NCBI GenBank assembly: GCA_944383765.1
Contig: CALWQT010000010.1
Location: forward strand, 26,474-90,473
Origin: an uncultured Lachnospiraceae bacterium
GTDB lineage: Bacteria; Bacillota; Clostridia; Lachnospirales; Lachnospiraceae
DNA length: 64,000 nucleotides
Reading direction: 5' to 3'
The notes beneath the pieces were generated by a model that did not search any database, was not told the DNA's origin, and saw only the letters and a list, made by a program, of their open reading frames with translations. A program made the translations under genes and the position numbers. Shown here piece by piece: positions 40,615 through 48,921 of this stretch (positions are counted from its first letter, which is position 1; each line of letters starts with the position of its first letter).

Positions 40615-40677
40615 GGTAAGGCCCTCCCTTTGATTTTGTTAAATAAAAAACGAATTCCTTGGTATAATGATACTGCA

Positions 40678-40709
40678 TTGACAGCCTTTACGTCATAGTT
40701 TAGACTATG
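40678..40709 (+). promoter_or_regulatory. Promoter with palindrome for the Crp/Fnr-type regulator
   Basis: TTGACA (40678-40683), 17-bp spacer, TAGACT (40701-40706). The 16-bp inverted repeat CATAGT-N4-ACTATG (40694-40709) covers the -10. Its size suits a Crp-family dimer, so the regulator may control itself and the divergent transporter gene. Confidence 0.7.
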
Positions 40710-40757
40710 TTTTGGCAGTAAAATCGCAGAAGAAAAAGAGCATACGGGGGTGGTCGC

Positions 40758-41447
40758 TTGCTGAATAATGAAATCCTGGAACATATGAATAAGAATGAAC
40801 TGAAAGAATATTTTGTTCAGTATGGCAGAAAAATCAAAATTGAAAAAGAACTGGATCTCTGTAGTCCGAGGCTATCAGATTCTTATGTATATTATCTCGA
40901 TAAAGGGATTGTCAGTTTGACAGCAGTTACGGATGAGGGAGAAGAGAAAGTTTTTCTTTATTTTAAGGAAAATAGACTTTTGGGATTTGCGCCGGTGCTG
41001 GCAAGATTTTTTGGATTGAGCCGGCATAAGGGGGAGGCCTTTGGAATCGATCCCAAAACAGATTGTATTTTCTATAAAATGGAAGAAAAAATTTTTAATC
41101 AGCTGCTTCGGGAAAACAGGGAATTTATGATTCGTGTTATGGAAAATATCACATTTAATTATGCGGATCTGGTTAATAAACATTATGAAATGCAGGGGAA
41201 CAGTGCCGGACAGCGATTTTGCAAGTGCCTGTTAGAGTTCAGTATCCAAGAAGGAGATATGCAGTGTGTGCCAAAATCATTTACTTATGTGGAAATAGCA
41301 AAGTATTTGGGTGTACATCCGGTGACAGTTTCAAAAATGGCAGCAGTTCTGAGGGAAAAACATATCATTCAGAAAACGGTCAGGGGAATTGAAATCCTCA
41401 ATATAAAAGAACTTACCCAGATGGCTGAAATTCCCTGGAGTTTTTGA
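40758..41447 (+). CDS. Crp/Fnr family transcriptional regulator
   Basis: A 229-residue regulator. Residues 20-140 form a cyclic-nucleotide-binding-like beta-roll; residues 150-225 form the HTH_CRP domain, with the recognition helix in YVEIAKYLGVHPVTVSKMAAVLRE near 180-200. The N-terminus lacks an Fnr-type cysteine cluster and the cAMP-contact residues are not obvious, so the ligand is likely a small metabolite, perhaps an aryl compound. The start is TTG 40758 with GGGGGTGG before it, with ATG at 40785 as alternative. It lies 94 bp before the sulfotransferase gene, on the same strand. Confidence 0.9.
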   Translation: MLNNEILEHMNKNELKEYFVQYGRKIKIEKELDLCSPRLSDSYVYYLDKGIVSLTAVTDEGEEKVFLYFKENRLLGFAPVLARFFGLSRHKGEAFGIDPKTDCIFYKMEEKIFNQLLRENREFMIRVMENITFNYADLVNKHYEMQGNSAGQRFCKCLLEFSIQEGDMQCVPKSFTYVEIAKYLGVHPVTVSKMAAVLREKHIIQKTVRGIEILNIKELTQMAEIPWSF

Positions 41448-41541
41448 GAACATAGTGTTCGCTAAGTCATATTTGAATTTCCCGTGCTATGATGCATATA
41501 AGATGATTCGGAAAAAGGATCAGGAAAGGGAGAGAGCATAT

Positions 41542-43407
41542 ATGGCTGGAGTACTCTATGAATTTGAAAAACATATGATCGTGAAGCAGGGAGAAGCAGA
41601 GGCAGCAATGCTGGAGACATTTAGAAATGGTGATTATACCATTGAACATCCTTTGGTATGCCAGAATCTGTATTTTGTAAATCCTCTGTCTGCAGTAGTG
41701 GCATTTCGCAGTGAAGAACCAGTAGCAGTTACCGTTACGGTATTTGGAAAAACAAAAGAAGGAAATATTACGCACACATTTCCCAGAGCAAAAGAACACA
41801 TCCTTCCTGTGATCGGATTGTATTCTGATTATGTCAATAAAGTGGAAATCAGAGAATACCGTGGAAAATCCACAGTCCTGGAAATGGCAACACCAGATGT
41901 TTTTGAAGGCCGGAAACCGGTTTATTCCATGGATACCACTCCGGAATATCTTCAGGACAACTGTATTTTCCTGTCCCCGTCAGCAAACGAAGTATTTGCT
42001 GCGTTTGACTACGCGGGAGACGCCAGATGGTGCTGGAATATTCCATGTGTATTTGACCTGAAGAGATTGAAAAACGGGCATGTGCTTATGGGAACTAACC
42101 GTCTGATCAAGATGCCTTATTATATGTCAGGGCTTTATGAAGCCGATCTCTGCGGGAAAATCTATCATGAATACCGGATTCCGGGAGGTTCCCATCATGA
42201 TGCAGTGGAGATGAAAGATGGAAATATTCTGTGTCTGACCCAGGATATGACTACGGATACAGTGGAAGACATGTGTGTCCTGATCGACCGGAAAACGGGA
42301 GAAATCATTAAATCCTGGGATTATAAGAATTTCCTGCAGCCGGGGCTTGGAAAGAGCGGAAGCTGGTCAGACAGGGACTGGTTCCATAATAATGCGGTAT
42401 GGTATGATGAAAATACGGATTCTCTCACATTTTCCGGCCGTCATATGGACAGTATCGTAAATATTGATTTTGAGACAGGAAAGCTTAACTGGATCATAGG
42501 CGACCCGGAGGGCTGGCCGCAGGAGTGGGTAGACCGTTATTTCTTCAAGCCAAAGGGAAATAACTTCAGCTGGCAGTATGAGCAGCATGCCTGCCTGATC
42601 ACTCCAGACGGTGATGTGATGTGTTTTGATAACCATCATTGGGCATCTAAGGACAAGAATAAATATAAGAAAGCAAAGGACAATTATTCCAGAGGGGTAA
42701 GATTCCGTATCAATACCAAAGACATGACGATCGAGCAGGTATGGCAGTATGGGCAGGACAGAGGGGCAGAGTTCTTCTCTCCGTATATCTGTAATGTGGA
42801 ATATTACAATGAAGGACATTATATGGTTCATTCCGGAGGAATTGCGTACAGCAAAGACGGGTCTGCATCGGAATCTCTCGGACCATTTGAATTAAATATG
42901 GGAGGCCGCCTGGAAGCTATCACTGTGGAAATCTGTGATAATAAGAAAATGATGGAGCTTCATACATCAGGCAATTATTATCGTGCGGAAAAAATGAAAC
43001 TTTATGTGGAAGGTGACAATCTGGAACTGGGCCAGGGAGATCAGCTGGGGCATATGGGGGTTACCCGTGAGTTTGATACAGAAGTTCCGGCTGAAGTTAC
43101 AGGAGAATTGCTCCCGGATTCCTGCTGTGCAAGGCTGATGGATGAGAATGACTGCTTTACCTTATATTCCAGGTTTGAAAAAGGACAGCTGGTCATGCTG
43201 CTTCTGGAAAGAGAAGGAGAATGTCATCGTTATTTCATTTCTACAGCTGCAACGCCGCATAAAGCAATGTGCTGCGGAACTTTTCTGGAGTCAGATGAGA
43301 GAAATACCAAGACCGCAGTCAATAAAGCGGGACTTTCCGGCAGTTATGATGTGAAGATCATTATTGATGATAAAAAATATGAAACAGGGGTAAAGGTTAA
43401 CTGCTAA
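41542..43407 (+). CDS. Aryl-sulfate sulfotransferase (PAPS-independent), without signal peptide
   Basis: A 621-residue ASST. The family moves a sulfuryl group from one phenolic sulfate to another phenol through a sulfo-histidine, with no PAPS. The E. coli active-site residues His252, His356, Arg374 and His436 have evident counterparts: His218/219 in GSHHDAVEM, His282 in WFHNNAVWY, Arg300 in FSGRHMD and His349 in YEQHACLI, the last likely the sulfated one. The N-terminal 130 residues are a beta-sandwich, then a six-bladed propeller. I start at ATG 41542 after AGGGAGAG. Unlike E. coli AssT no signal peptide is present, which implies cytoplasmic action on imported substrate. Confidence 0.88.
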   Translation: MAGVLYEFEKHMIVKQGEAEAAMLETFRNGDYTIEHPLVCQNLYFVNPLSAVVAFRSEEPVAVTVTVFGKTKEGNITHTFPRAKEHILPVIGLYSDYVNKVEIREYRGKSTVLEMATPDVFEGRKPVYSMDTTPEYLQDNCIFLSPSANEVFAAFDYAGDARWCWNIPCVFDLKRLKNGHVLMGTNRLIKMPYYMSGLYEADLCGKIYHEYRIPGGSHHDAVEMKDGNILCLTQDMTTDTVEDMCVLIDRKTGEIIKSWDYKNFLQPGLGKSGSWSDRDWFHNNAVWYDENTDSLTFSGRHMDSIVNIDFETGKLNWIIGDPEGWPQEWVDRYFFKPKGNNFSWQYEQHACLITPDGDVMCFDNHHWASKDKNKYKKAKDNYSRGVRFRINTKDMTIEQVWQYGQDRGAEFFSPYICNVEYYNEGHYMVHSGGIAYSKDGSASESLGPFELNMGGRLEAITVEICDNKKMMELHTSGNYYRAEKMKLYVEGDNLELGQGDQLGHMGVTREFDTEVPAEVTGELLPDSCCARLMDENDCFTLYSRFEKGQLVMLLLEREGECHRYFISTAATPHKAMCCGTFLESDERNTKTAVNKAGLSGSYDVKIIIDDKKYETGVKVNC

Positions 43408-43425
43408 CAGGATTCTTTGCCAAGT

Positions 43426-43462
43426 GAGGTACAGGTGTGTATCACCTGTGCCTCTTTTCTTT
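43426..43462 (+). terminator. Terminator after the sulfotransferase
   Basis: Stem GAGG-T-ACAGGTG with CACCTGT-G-CCTC (12 pairs including one T-G) and a 5-nt loop, then TTTTCTTT. Confidence 0.88.
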
Positions 43463-43490
43463 CTGCATATTTTGCGTGGCAAATAGACAT

Positions 43491-43519
43491 TTGACTTATG
43501 ATGATCTATTATGTATATA
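43491..43519 (+). promoter_or_regulatory. Promoter for the GntR regulator
   Basis: TTGACT (43491-43496), 17-bp spacer, TATATA (43514-43519), followed by two inverted repeats before the start codon. Confidence 0.65.
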
Positions 43520-43526
43520 GAATCAG

Positions 43527-43580
43527 ACCAATGAGATTGGTTGTTATCATGATTATACAAAATCATACAATTTGTGTAAT
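43527..43580. promoter_or_regulatory. Two candidate operators before the GntR gene
   Basis: First repeat: ACCAAT-gag-ATTGGT (43527-43541). Second: ATTATACAAA-N9-TTTGTGTAAT (43552-43580), with one mismatch. The ACAATTTGT piece of the second recurs at 44348-44356 inside the promoter of the phosphorylase gene. Confidence 0.5.
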
Positions 43581-43596
43581 CTATGGGAGGTATGAT

Positions 43597-44325
43597 ATGT
43601 CAGGCAGGAAAAAGGGAGTTCCTAAATATGTAGAAGCTTATAATCAGATATTAAAACTTATATCGGAAGGGATGTATGCAGAAGGAAGTAAACTTCCTAC
43701 TGAAAATGAATTATCAGAAGAACTGAATATCAGCAGAATGACATTGAGACAATCATTGGCATTGTTAAAAGAAGATGGAATTATCGAGACAAAACAGGGC
43801 TCTGGAAATTATGTGAGAAAAGCAGTTGGCCGGCAGAATGCAGGGCTGGAAGAAATTGGAAATGTGATTGAAAAAGTATGTACGGAAAAAATCTCTGATG
43901 TTGAGTATCAAATGACGCTGGCTCCGTCAACAGAATACACACAAAAAATTTTTAAAAGGAAAACGCCGGTTGTTGTTGAAATCCATCGATCTTTTTGTGA
44001 TGAGAATAAAAATCCGGTTGCCCATTCTTTTAGTATGATACTTACTGATATATTGGATGAGTATGCACTTGATTTGAATCATCCTGAAACGATAGAGAAG
44101 TTTCTGGAAAACAGTTTCAAGATGCAAGGCCACCGCGTGCATTTGGAAATGAAAATCACTCAGCAAAAACAACTGGGGAAGGAGCATTCACTAAAGAGTG
44201 AAACGTCATACTTTCTTCTTGTGATAGAAGGCATTTATGATGTGAAAGGACGATTGATTTTACATAATAAATATTATATCCCTATAGAAAATGCAAATAT
44301 TGTTATAAATTGGTATATTAAATAG
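43597..44325 (+). CDS. GntR/HutC family transcriptional regulator
   Basis: A 242-residue regulator. The N-terminal winged helix is typical GntR (VEAYNQILKLISEGMYAEGSKLPTENELSEELNISRMTLRQSLALL), and residues 85-242 form a UTRA ligand-binding domain of the HutC subfamily. The start is ATG 43597 after GGGAGGTATGAT; the longer open frame upstream runs through the operator region. It is followed by a purine nucleoside phosphorylase and probably controls it. The ligand may be a nucleoside or sugar phosphate. Confidence 0.92.
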   Translation: MSGRKKGVPKYVEAYNQILKLISEGMYAEGSKLPTENELSEELNISRMTLRQSLALLKEDGIIETKQGSGNYVRKAVGRQNAGLEEIGNVIEKVCTEKISDVEYQMTLAPSTEYTQKIFKRKTPVVVEIHRSFCDENKNPVAHSFSMILTDILDEYALDLNHPETIEKFLENSFKMQGHRVHLEMKITQQKQLGKEHSLKSETSYFLLVIEGIYDVKGRLILHNKYYIPIENANIVINWYIK

Positions 44326-44343
44326 GGATTATGGAAACTTTTA

Positions 44344-44372
44344 TTGACAATTTGTACATATAGTTGTATTAT
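44344..44372 (+). promoter_or_regulatory. Promoter for the purine nucleoside phosphorylase gene
   Basis: TTGACA (44344-44349), 17-bp spacer, TATTAT (44367-44372). The spacer starts with ATTTGTAC, sharing ACAATTTGT with the GntR upstream repeat. Confidence 0.75.
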
Positions 44373-44426
44373 TTTTTGTAATATATAGATCAATTTTAAT
44401 ATAAAAAGAGGACAAGGAGGAAAACT

Positions 44427-45251
44427 ATGTTTTATGATCAGGTGAAAGAGAGTGCCGATTATATCAATGCAAGAGTAAACCGGAAAGTTGACGTGGCAGT
44501 CATTTTGGGGAGCGGTTTAGGTAAAATCGTTGATATCATGGAAAATAAGGAAATTGTACCTTACAAAGAAATTCCTAATTTTCCACAAAGCTCTGTAGCA
44601 GGCCATGCAGGCAATCTGGTATTTGGCAATATAGGCAATACCAGTATTATGGCATTACAAGGACGGTTCCATTATTATGAAGGCTTCACCATGAAAGAAG
44701 TTGCATATCCGGTTTATGTAATGAAAATAATGGGAATCGAAAGTATGATAGTAACCAATGCATGTGGGGGGATCAATGAAACTTTCAAGCCAGGAGATCT
44801 TATGCTCATAGATGACTTTATTAATTCCTTAGATGTGAATCCGCTTATGGGGGAAAATGATGAAAGATTTGGCCCCAGATTTCCGGATATGTCAGAACCT
44901 TATAGCAAAGAGCTGAGAGAAAAAGCGAAGAAAGTTGCAGATGAATTGGGAATTGAGGTTAAACATGGTATCTATACCTTATTTCAAGGACCTTACTATG
45001 AATCAGCAGCTGAGATTCAGATGTACAAACGGGCAGGAAGCGATGCAATTGGAATGTCAACGGTTCCAGAAACAATCGTGGCTAATTATGCAGGTATTAA
45101 AACATTAGGGATTGCCTGTATCACCAATATGGCAACAGGCTTACGTACTGGGAAGCACAGTCATGAAGAGGTGGTTGCTATTGCAGAACAGACAAGCCAA
45201 AAGCTTTGTGCATGGATTGAAAAGTTACTGAAGGATTGGAAAGAATCATAA
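44427..45251 (+). CDS. Purine nucleoside phosphorylase
   Basis: A 274-residue trimeric-type (PNP/MTAP family) phosphorylase that splits purine nucleosides with phosphate to free base and ribose-1-phosphate. Blocks visible are AVILGSGLGKIVD near residue 24, GHAGNLVFG near 57, LQGRFHYYEG near 76-85, TNACGGIN near 110-117 and GMSTVPETIVANYAG near 205-220. The Asn in CITNMATGL fits 6-oxopurine preference. It lies near a nucleoside import operon about 1 kb downstream, so the region as a whole handles nucleosides. Confidence 0.93.
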   Translation: MFYDQVKESADYINARVNRKVDVAVILGSGLGKIVDIMENKEIVPYKEIPNFPQSSVAGHAGNLVFGNIGNTSIMALQGRFHYYEGFTMKEVAYPVYVMKIMGIESMIVTNACGGINETFKPGDLMLIDDFINSLDVNPLMGENDERFGPRFPDMSEPYSKELREKAKKVADELGIEVKHGIYTLFQGPYYESAAEIQMYKRAGSDAIGMSTVPETIVANYAGIKTLGIACITNMATGLRTGKHSHEEVVAIAEQTSQKLCAWIEKLLKDWKES

Positions 45252-45372
45252 ATTACCTTCGTAGTTTATGAATAAAGAAGAAAAGGGTATTTGTACAGCT
45301 TGTGGCGTGTTGGAAACGCCTAAATAAGTATAAATAACAAGAGAAAATAAAAGAAGTGGTTTGTGCATAGTG

Positions 45373-45439
45373 CTCAAAAAAGATTGATTTAATTTTTTGA
45401 GTATGGTAGAATATCATTGAATGTATGTAAACGTTTACA
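45373..45439 (+). promoter_or_regulatory. Promoter and LacI-type operator of the nucleoside operon
   Basis: TTGATT (45384-45389), 17-bp spacer, TAGAAT (45407-45412). The perfect palindrome TGTAAACGTTTACA (45426-45439), which fits the LacI/CcpA cre pattern, begins 14 bp after the -10. A second inverted repeat, CTCAAAAAA-N11-TTTTTTGAG (45373-45401), spans the -35 and spacer. Confidence 0.8.
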
Positions 45440-45526
45440 GATTTGTCCGTATATTTCAGGCAATAGAAGGCAAGAAGATGGCAAACAGGACAGATGGAGG
45501 CTGATGGTGAGAAAAGGGGGCTGTTT

Positions 45527-46558
45527 ATGACGATTAACGATATTGCTAAAATAGCCGGTGTTTCTGTGGCAACGGTATCGCGCGTCATGAACAAAAAGGG
45601 GTATGTGAGAGAGGAAACGAGAAAGAAAGTGGAAGCCATAATCCGTGATCATGGCTACCATCCCAATGCAGTAGCCCGCAGTCTGATCAGCAGCCACAGT
45701 TCTTTGATTGCAGTGATCATGGCGGAACGGCCATTTTCGTTTTCATCCAAAGTGCTGGAAACAATTGAAAGCTGCGCAGGAGAACAGGGAGACAGTGTTC
45801 TGTTTTACGGTACGGGGGCTGAACAGGAACGTGAGCTAAGAGCCTTTTCCCAGGCGTTTGAGCATCAGGTAAAGGGAATTCTTCTTTTGCCAGTGATGGA
45901 ATCCGGAGAGGCGGCTGTGAATATGATCCGGGAAGCAGAAGCCAGAGAGATTCCAGTCGTACTGCTTGACTGGGATTTATATGGGGAAGATTTTGATAGA
46001 GTTGTAGTGGACAATAAACAGGTACTTTATGATGGCACCCGGTTATTGCTGGAAGAAGGACATAGAAAGATTGGAGTGATCACCTGCAGGGAAGTAGCCA
46101 AAGAAGGTAGCCGGCGCAGAGACGGATATCTCCAATGTATGAAGGATCATCAGATTCCTTTGAAGGATTCTTATATTTATGATGGGGATTTTGATGAAGA
46201 AAGTGGTTATGATGCCTGCCGGACTTTTTTTGCCCTTCCGGATCCGCCGACAGCAGTATTGGCATGCTGCAGTTCGGCGACATTAGGATGTTTTCATTAT
46301 TTTAAAGAGCAGAACATGGAATTGGGAAAAGATGTGGGATTAGTGGGATTTGACGATATTTCTCTGGTTGAATCCATGGGATATCCAGTCACCACTCTGG
46401 ACAGACTTTCCCGGGAAATGGGCAGGAATGCCTGCAGCCTGCTCTACCAGAGTATGAGAAATGGAGCAGACCATAAAAAAATTGTGCTTGCGACCAGGAC
46501 GATCCGACGGGGAAGCGAGCATATGGGAAGATGTTTTTCATTGGAAACAAAAGGTTGA
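45527..46558 (+). CDS. LacI family transcriptional regulator
   Basis: A 343-residue LacI/GalR repressor. The N-terminal helix-turn-helix and hinge read TINDIAKIAGVSVATVSRVMNKKGYVREETRKKV, with the hinge YHPNAVARSL near residue 48. The rest is the periplasmic-binding-like effector domain. The start is ATG 45527 after AAAAGGGGG. It opens a 10-kb operon with the YjjI/YjjW and nucleoside transport genes (26-bp gap), and a palindromic operator lies at its promoter. It is therefore probably an autoregulated repressor answering to a nucleoside or related sugar. Confidence 0.92.
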   Translation: MTINDIAKIAGVSVATVSRVMNKKGYVREETRKKVEAIIRDHGYHPNAVARSLISSHSSLIAVIMAERPFSFSSKVLETIESCAGEQGDSVLFYGTGAEQERELRAFSQAFEHQVKGILLLPVMESGEAAVNMIREAEAREIPVVLLDWDLYGEDFDRVVVDNKQVLYDGTRLLLEEGHRKIGVITCREVAKEGSRRRDGYLQCMKDHQIPLKDSYIYDGDFDEESGYDACRTFFALPDPPTAVLACCSSATLGCFHYFKEQNMELGKDVGLVGFDDISLVESMGYPVTTLDRLSREMGRNACSLLYQSMRNGADHKKIVLATRTIRRGSEHMGRCFSLETKG

Positions 46559-46584
46559 TTTTTAGATAGAAAGAAGGAAGAAAG

Positions 46585-48075
46585 ATGACGGAAAACATGG
46601 AAGCAAAAGTAAAAGAAATCATGGAAGATCCGAAGCTGACTTATCCACAGAGACTGATAGAGTTGGCCAAGGCAGCGGAGAATCTGCCGGACCCGGTTGC
46701 TTTGAGCGAAGAGGCTCAGTGGTTTGTTGACCGGGATATTGTATTTGACATGGGAGAGGGGAATGCCCCATACCGTCCCAGATATGTGGTGCCTGATTAT
46801 GATAAATTCATGAAACAGGGAAGCAAATTCCTGATGCTGGATCCGCCAAAGGATATTTGGGATGCGGTGTCCAATCTGCTGATCCTTTATCGGTTTGTTC
46901 CTTCTGTAATAGCAGGACCTGTATATGTGGGACATATTGACCGTTTGCTGGATCCGTTCGTGAAAGATGAGGAAGAAGCAAGGCATGCAATCCGCCTGTT
47001 CCTGACTCATATTGACCGGACAATCAGCGATTCCTTCTGCCATGCTAACATAGGACCTTATGATACCAGGGCAGGAAGGATTATATTGGAATTGTCTGCG
47101 GAAATGCAGAGACCGGTTCCTAATATGTCCATGATCTATAATGAACATACTCCTGATGATTTTGCGAAAAAGGCAATTGGGACAGGATTGATCACTGCGA
47201 AGCCCAGCTTTGTCAATGATGCCATGTATACGGCAGACTGGGGAAGCAATTATGCCATTGTCAGCTGTTATAATGCCCTTCCGGTGGGCGGCGGCGGCCT
47301 GACTCTGGGACGTCTGAATCTGAAGAAACTGGCAGATGTGACAGAGAGCCCGGAACAGCTGCTGAATGATCTTCTGCCAAGGGCTGTGGCAGCACAGTGT
47401 GAGCAGATGGATAAGAGAGATACATACATCCTGGAAAATTCCCATTTCCTGGAAAATACGTTTTTAACAGAAGAAGGATTGATCCAGAAGGACCGTTTTG
47501 TAGGTATGTTTGGTCTGGTAGGACTGGCTGAGTGTGTCAATCAGGTACTTCATCTGACAGATCCTAAGGAAAGATACGGACATGGAAAACAGGCAGAAGA
47601 ATTTGCTCTGGAAATTCTGGAGCGGATTCACAGCCAGGTAGAAGCTTATAAGCCGAAATACGGAAAATTTGCTCTTCACGGACAGGTGGGAATTTCCACA
47701 GACCTTGGAGTGACACCAAACACAAGAGTTCCGGTTGGGGAAGAACCACCGCTGCCTGAGCATCTGCTGATCACAGCGAAGACTCAGAAACATTTCGCTG
47801 CCGGAATCGGAGAACTGTTCCCATTTGAAGAGACAGCGAAAAAGAATCCTCAGGCGGTTCTGGATATTATCAAGGGAGCGTTTGCGGAAGGAATGCGGTA
47901 TTTTTCGTTCTATTCCAGCAATTCCGATGTGATCCGCGTAACCGGTTATCTGGTAAAACGTTCCGATATTGAAAAATACGATGCGGGAGAAGCTTGTATT
48001 GGCAACTCAACGGTTTTGGGAAGCGGAGCCAGCAAAGGGCTTCACATCTTTGAGAGGAGCGTAAGAAGTGTGTAA
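46585..48075 (+). CDS. yjjI: YjjI family glycyl radical enzyme
   Basis: A 496-residue member of the YjjI family, a glycyl radical enzyme type without a settled reaction. The C-terminal radical loop is RVTGY with Gly454. A cysteine in AIVSCYNALPVGGGG (Cys228) is the probable thiyl residue. The N-terminal APYRPRYVVPDY and the internal FLTHIDRTISDSFCHANIGP segments are family hallmarks. It overlaps by 8 bp the gene for its activase. The radical would be installed by YjjW and makes the enzyme strictly anaerobic. In E. coli yjjI lies beside the deo nucleoside genes; here it lies within a nucleoside uptake operon. Confidence 0.92.
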   Translation: MTENMEAKVKEIMEDPKLTYPQRLIELAKAAENLPDPVALSEEAQWFVDRDIVFDMGEGNAPYRPRYVVPDYDKFMKQGSKFLMLDPPKDIWDAVSNLLILYRFVPSVIAGPVYVGHIDRLLDPFVKDEEEARHAIRLFLTHIDRTISDSFCHANIGPYDTRAGRIILELSAEMQRPVPNMSMIYNEHTPDDFAKKAIGTGLITAKPSFVNDAMYTADWGSNYAIVSCYNALPVGGGGLTLGRLNLKKLADVTESPEQLLNDLLPRAVAAQCEQMDKRDTYILENSHFLENTFLTEEGLIQKDRFVGMFGLVGLAECVNQVLHLTDPKERYGHGKQAEEFALEILERIHSQVEAYKPKYGKFALHGQVGISTDLGVTPNTRVPVGEEPPLPEHLLITAKTQKHFAAGIGELFPFEETAKKNPQAVLDIIKGAFAEGMRYFSFYSSNSDVIRVTGYLVKRSDIEKYDAGEACIGNSTVLGSGASKGLHIFERSVRSV

Positions 48076-48901
48076 ATATGGTCTGGTGAACCGTATCATT
48101 CCATTTAGCTGTGTAGATGGCCCTGGGAACCGGAGTGCAGTATTTTTCCAGGGCTGTGAGTTCCGATGTGCTTACTGCCACAATCCGGAGACCCAGAATC
48201 TGTGCACGAGTTGCGGCGTTTGTGTTTCTCAATGCCCTACGAAGGCGCTGACCATGGGAGACAAAGGTGTTTTATGGAATTCGGAATTATGTTGCAGCTG
48301 CGATCAATGTCTGAATGTTTGTCCGTCTCACAGTTCTCCAAAGGCCCGCTGGATGAGTGTAGATGATATTTTCCAGGAGCTTCAGGGAGCCTTACCGTTT
48401 ATTACAGGGATTACCATTTCCGGAGGAGAGTGCACACAGTATCATCAGTTTGCAGCAAAGCTGTTTGATAGGGCCCATGAATTGGGGAAAACAGCGTTCT
48501 GTGATACCAACGGCCAGCTGCCATTCCGGGAGATGCCGGAGCTGACAGCGGTGATGGACATGGCTATGCTGGATGTAAAAGCATGGAATGATGAACGGCA
48601 CCGTGAACTTACAGGGAAATCCAACCGGATCGTGCTGGACAATTTAAATTATCTGTCAGAGATTGGAAAATTATATGAGGTAAGAACCGTGATTGTTCCC
48701 GGACTTCTCAATAATGAAGAAACAGTGGAACAGGTAAGCCGGCATCTTGCCCATTATCCGGAGATTCGTTATAAACTGATCAAATATCGGCCATGGGGTG
48801 TCCGCCCACCGTTAGAGGTGCAGCCGCCTTCCGATCAGTACATGGAACAGCTGAGGACCCTTGCCTGTGAAAACGGGGCCAATGAAGTTGTGCTTACATA
48901 A
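48068..48901 (+). CDS. yjjW: YjjW family glycyl radical enzyme activase
   Basis: A 277-residue radical SAM activase starting at GTG 48068 (GAGAGGAGCGTAAGAA before it). Cys30, Cys34 and Cys37 (GCEFRCAYCHN) bind the SAM-cleaving cluster. An inserted ferredoxin-like region carries two further 4Fe-4S sets, Cys46/49/52/56 and Cys75/78/81/85. ISGGECTQY follows near residue 118. It should abstract hydrogen from Gly454 of the YjjI protein encoded just upstream, with which it overlaps. Confidence 0.93.
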   Translation: MCKYGLVNRIIPFSCVDGPGNRSAVFFQGCEFRCAYCHNPETQNLCTSCGVCVSQCPTKALTMGDKGVLWNSELCCSCDQCLNVCPSHSSPKARWMSVDDIFQELQGALPFITGITISGGECTQYHQFAAKLFDRAHELGKTAFCDTNGQLPFREMPELTAVMDMAMLDVKAWNDERHRELTGKSNRIVLDNLNYLSEIGKLYEVRTVIVPGLLNNEETVEQVSRHLAHYPEIRYKLIKYRPWGVRPPLEVQPPSDQYMEQLRTLACENGANEVVLT

Positions 48902-48921
48902 ACCCACAGGAGGACAAATGA

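Noticed and set aside
45311..45327. GGCGT/ACGCC hairpin after the nucleoside phosphorylase gene
   Set aside because: The stem is short and is not followed by a T-tract, so it does not qualify as a terminator.
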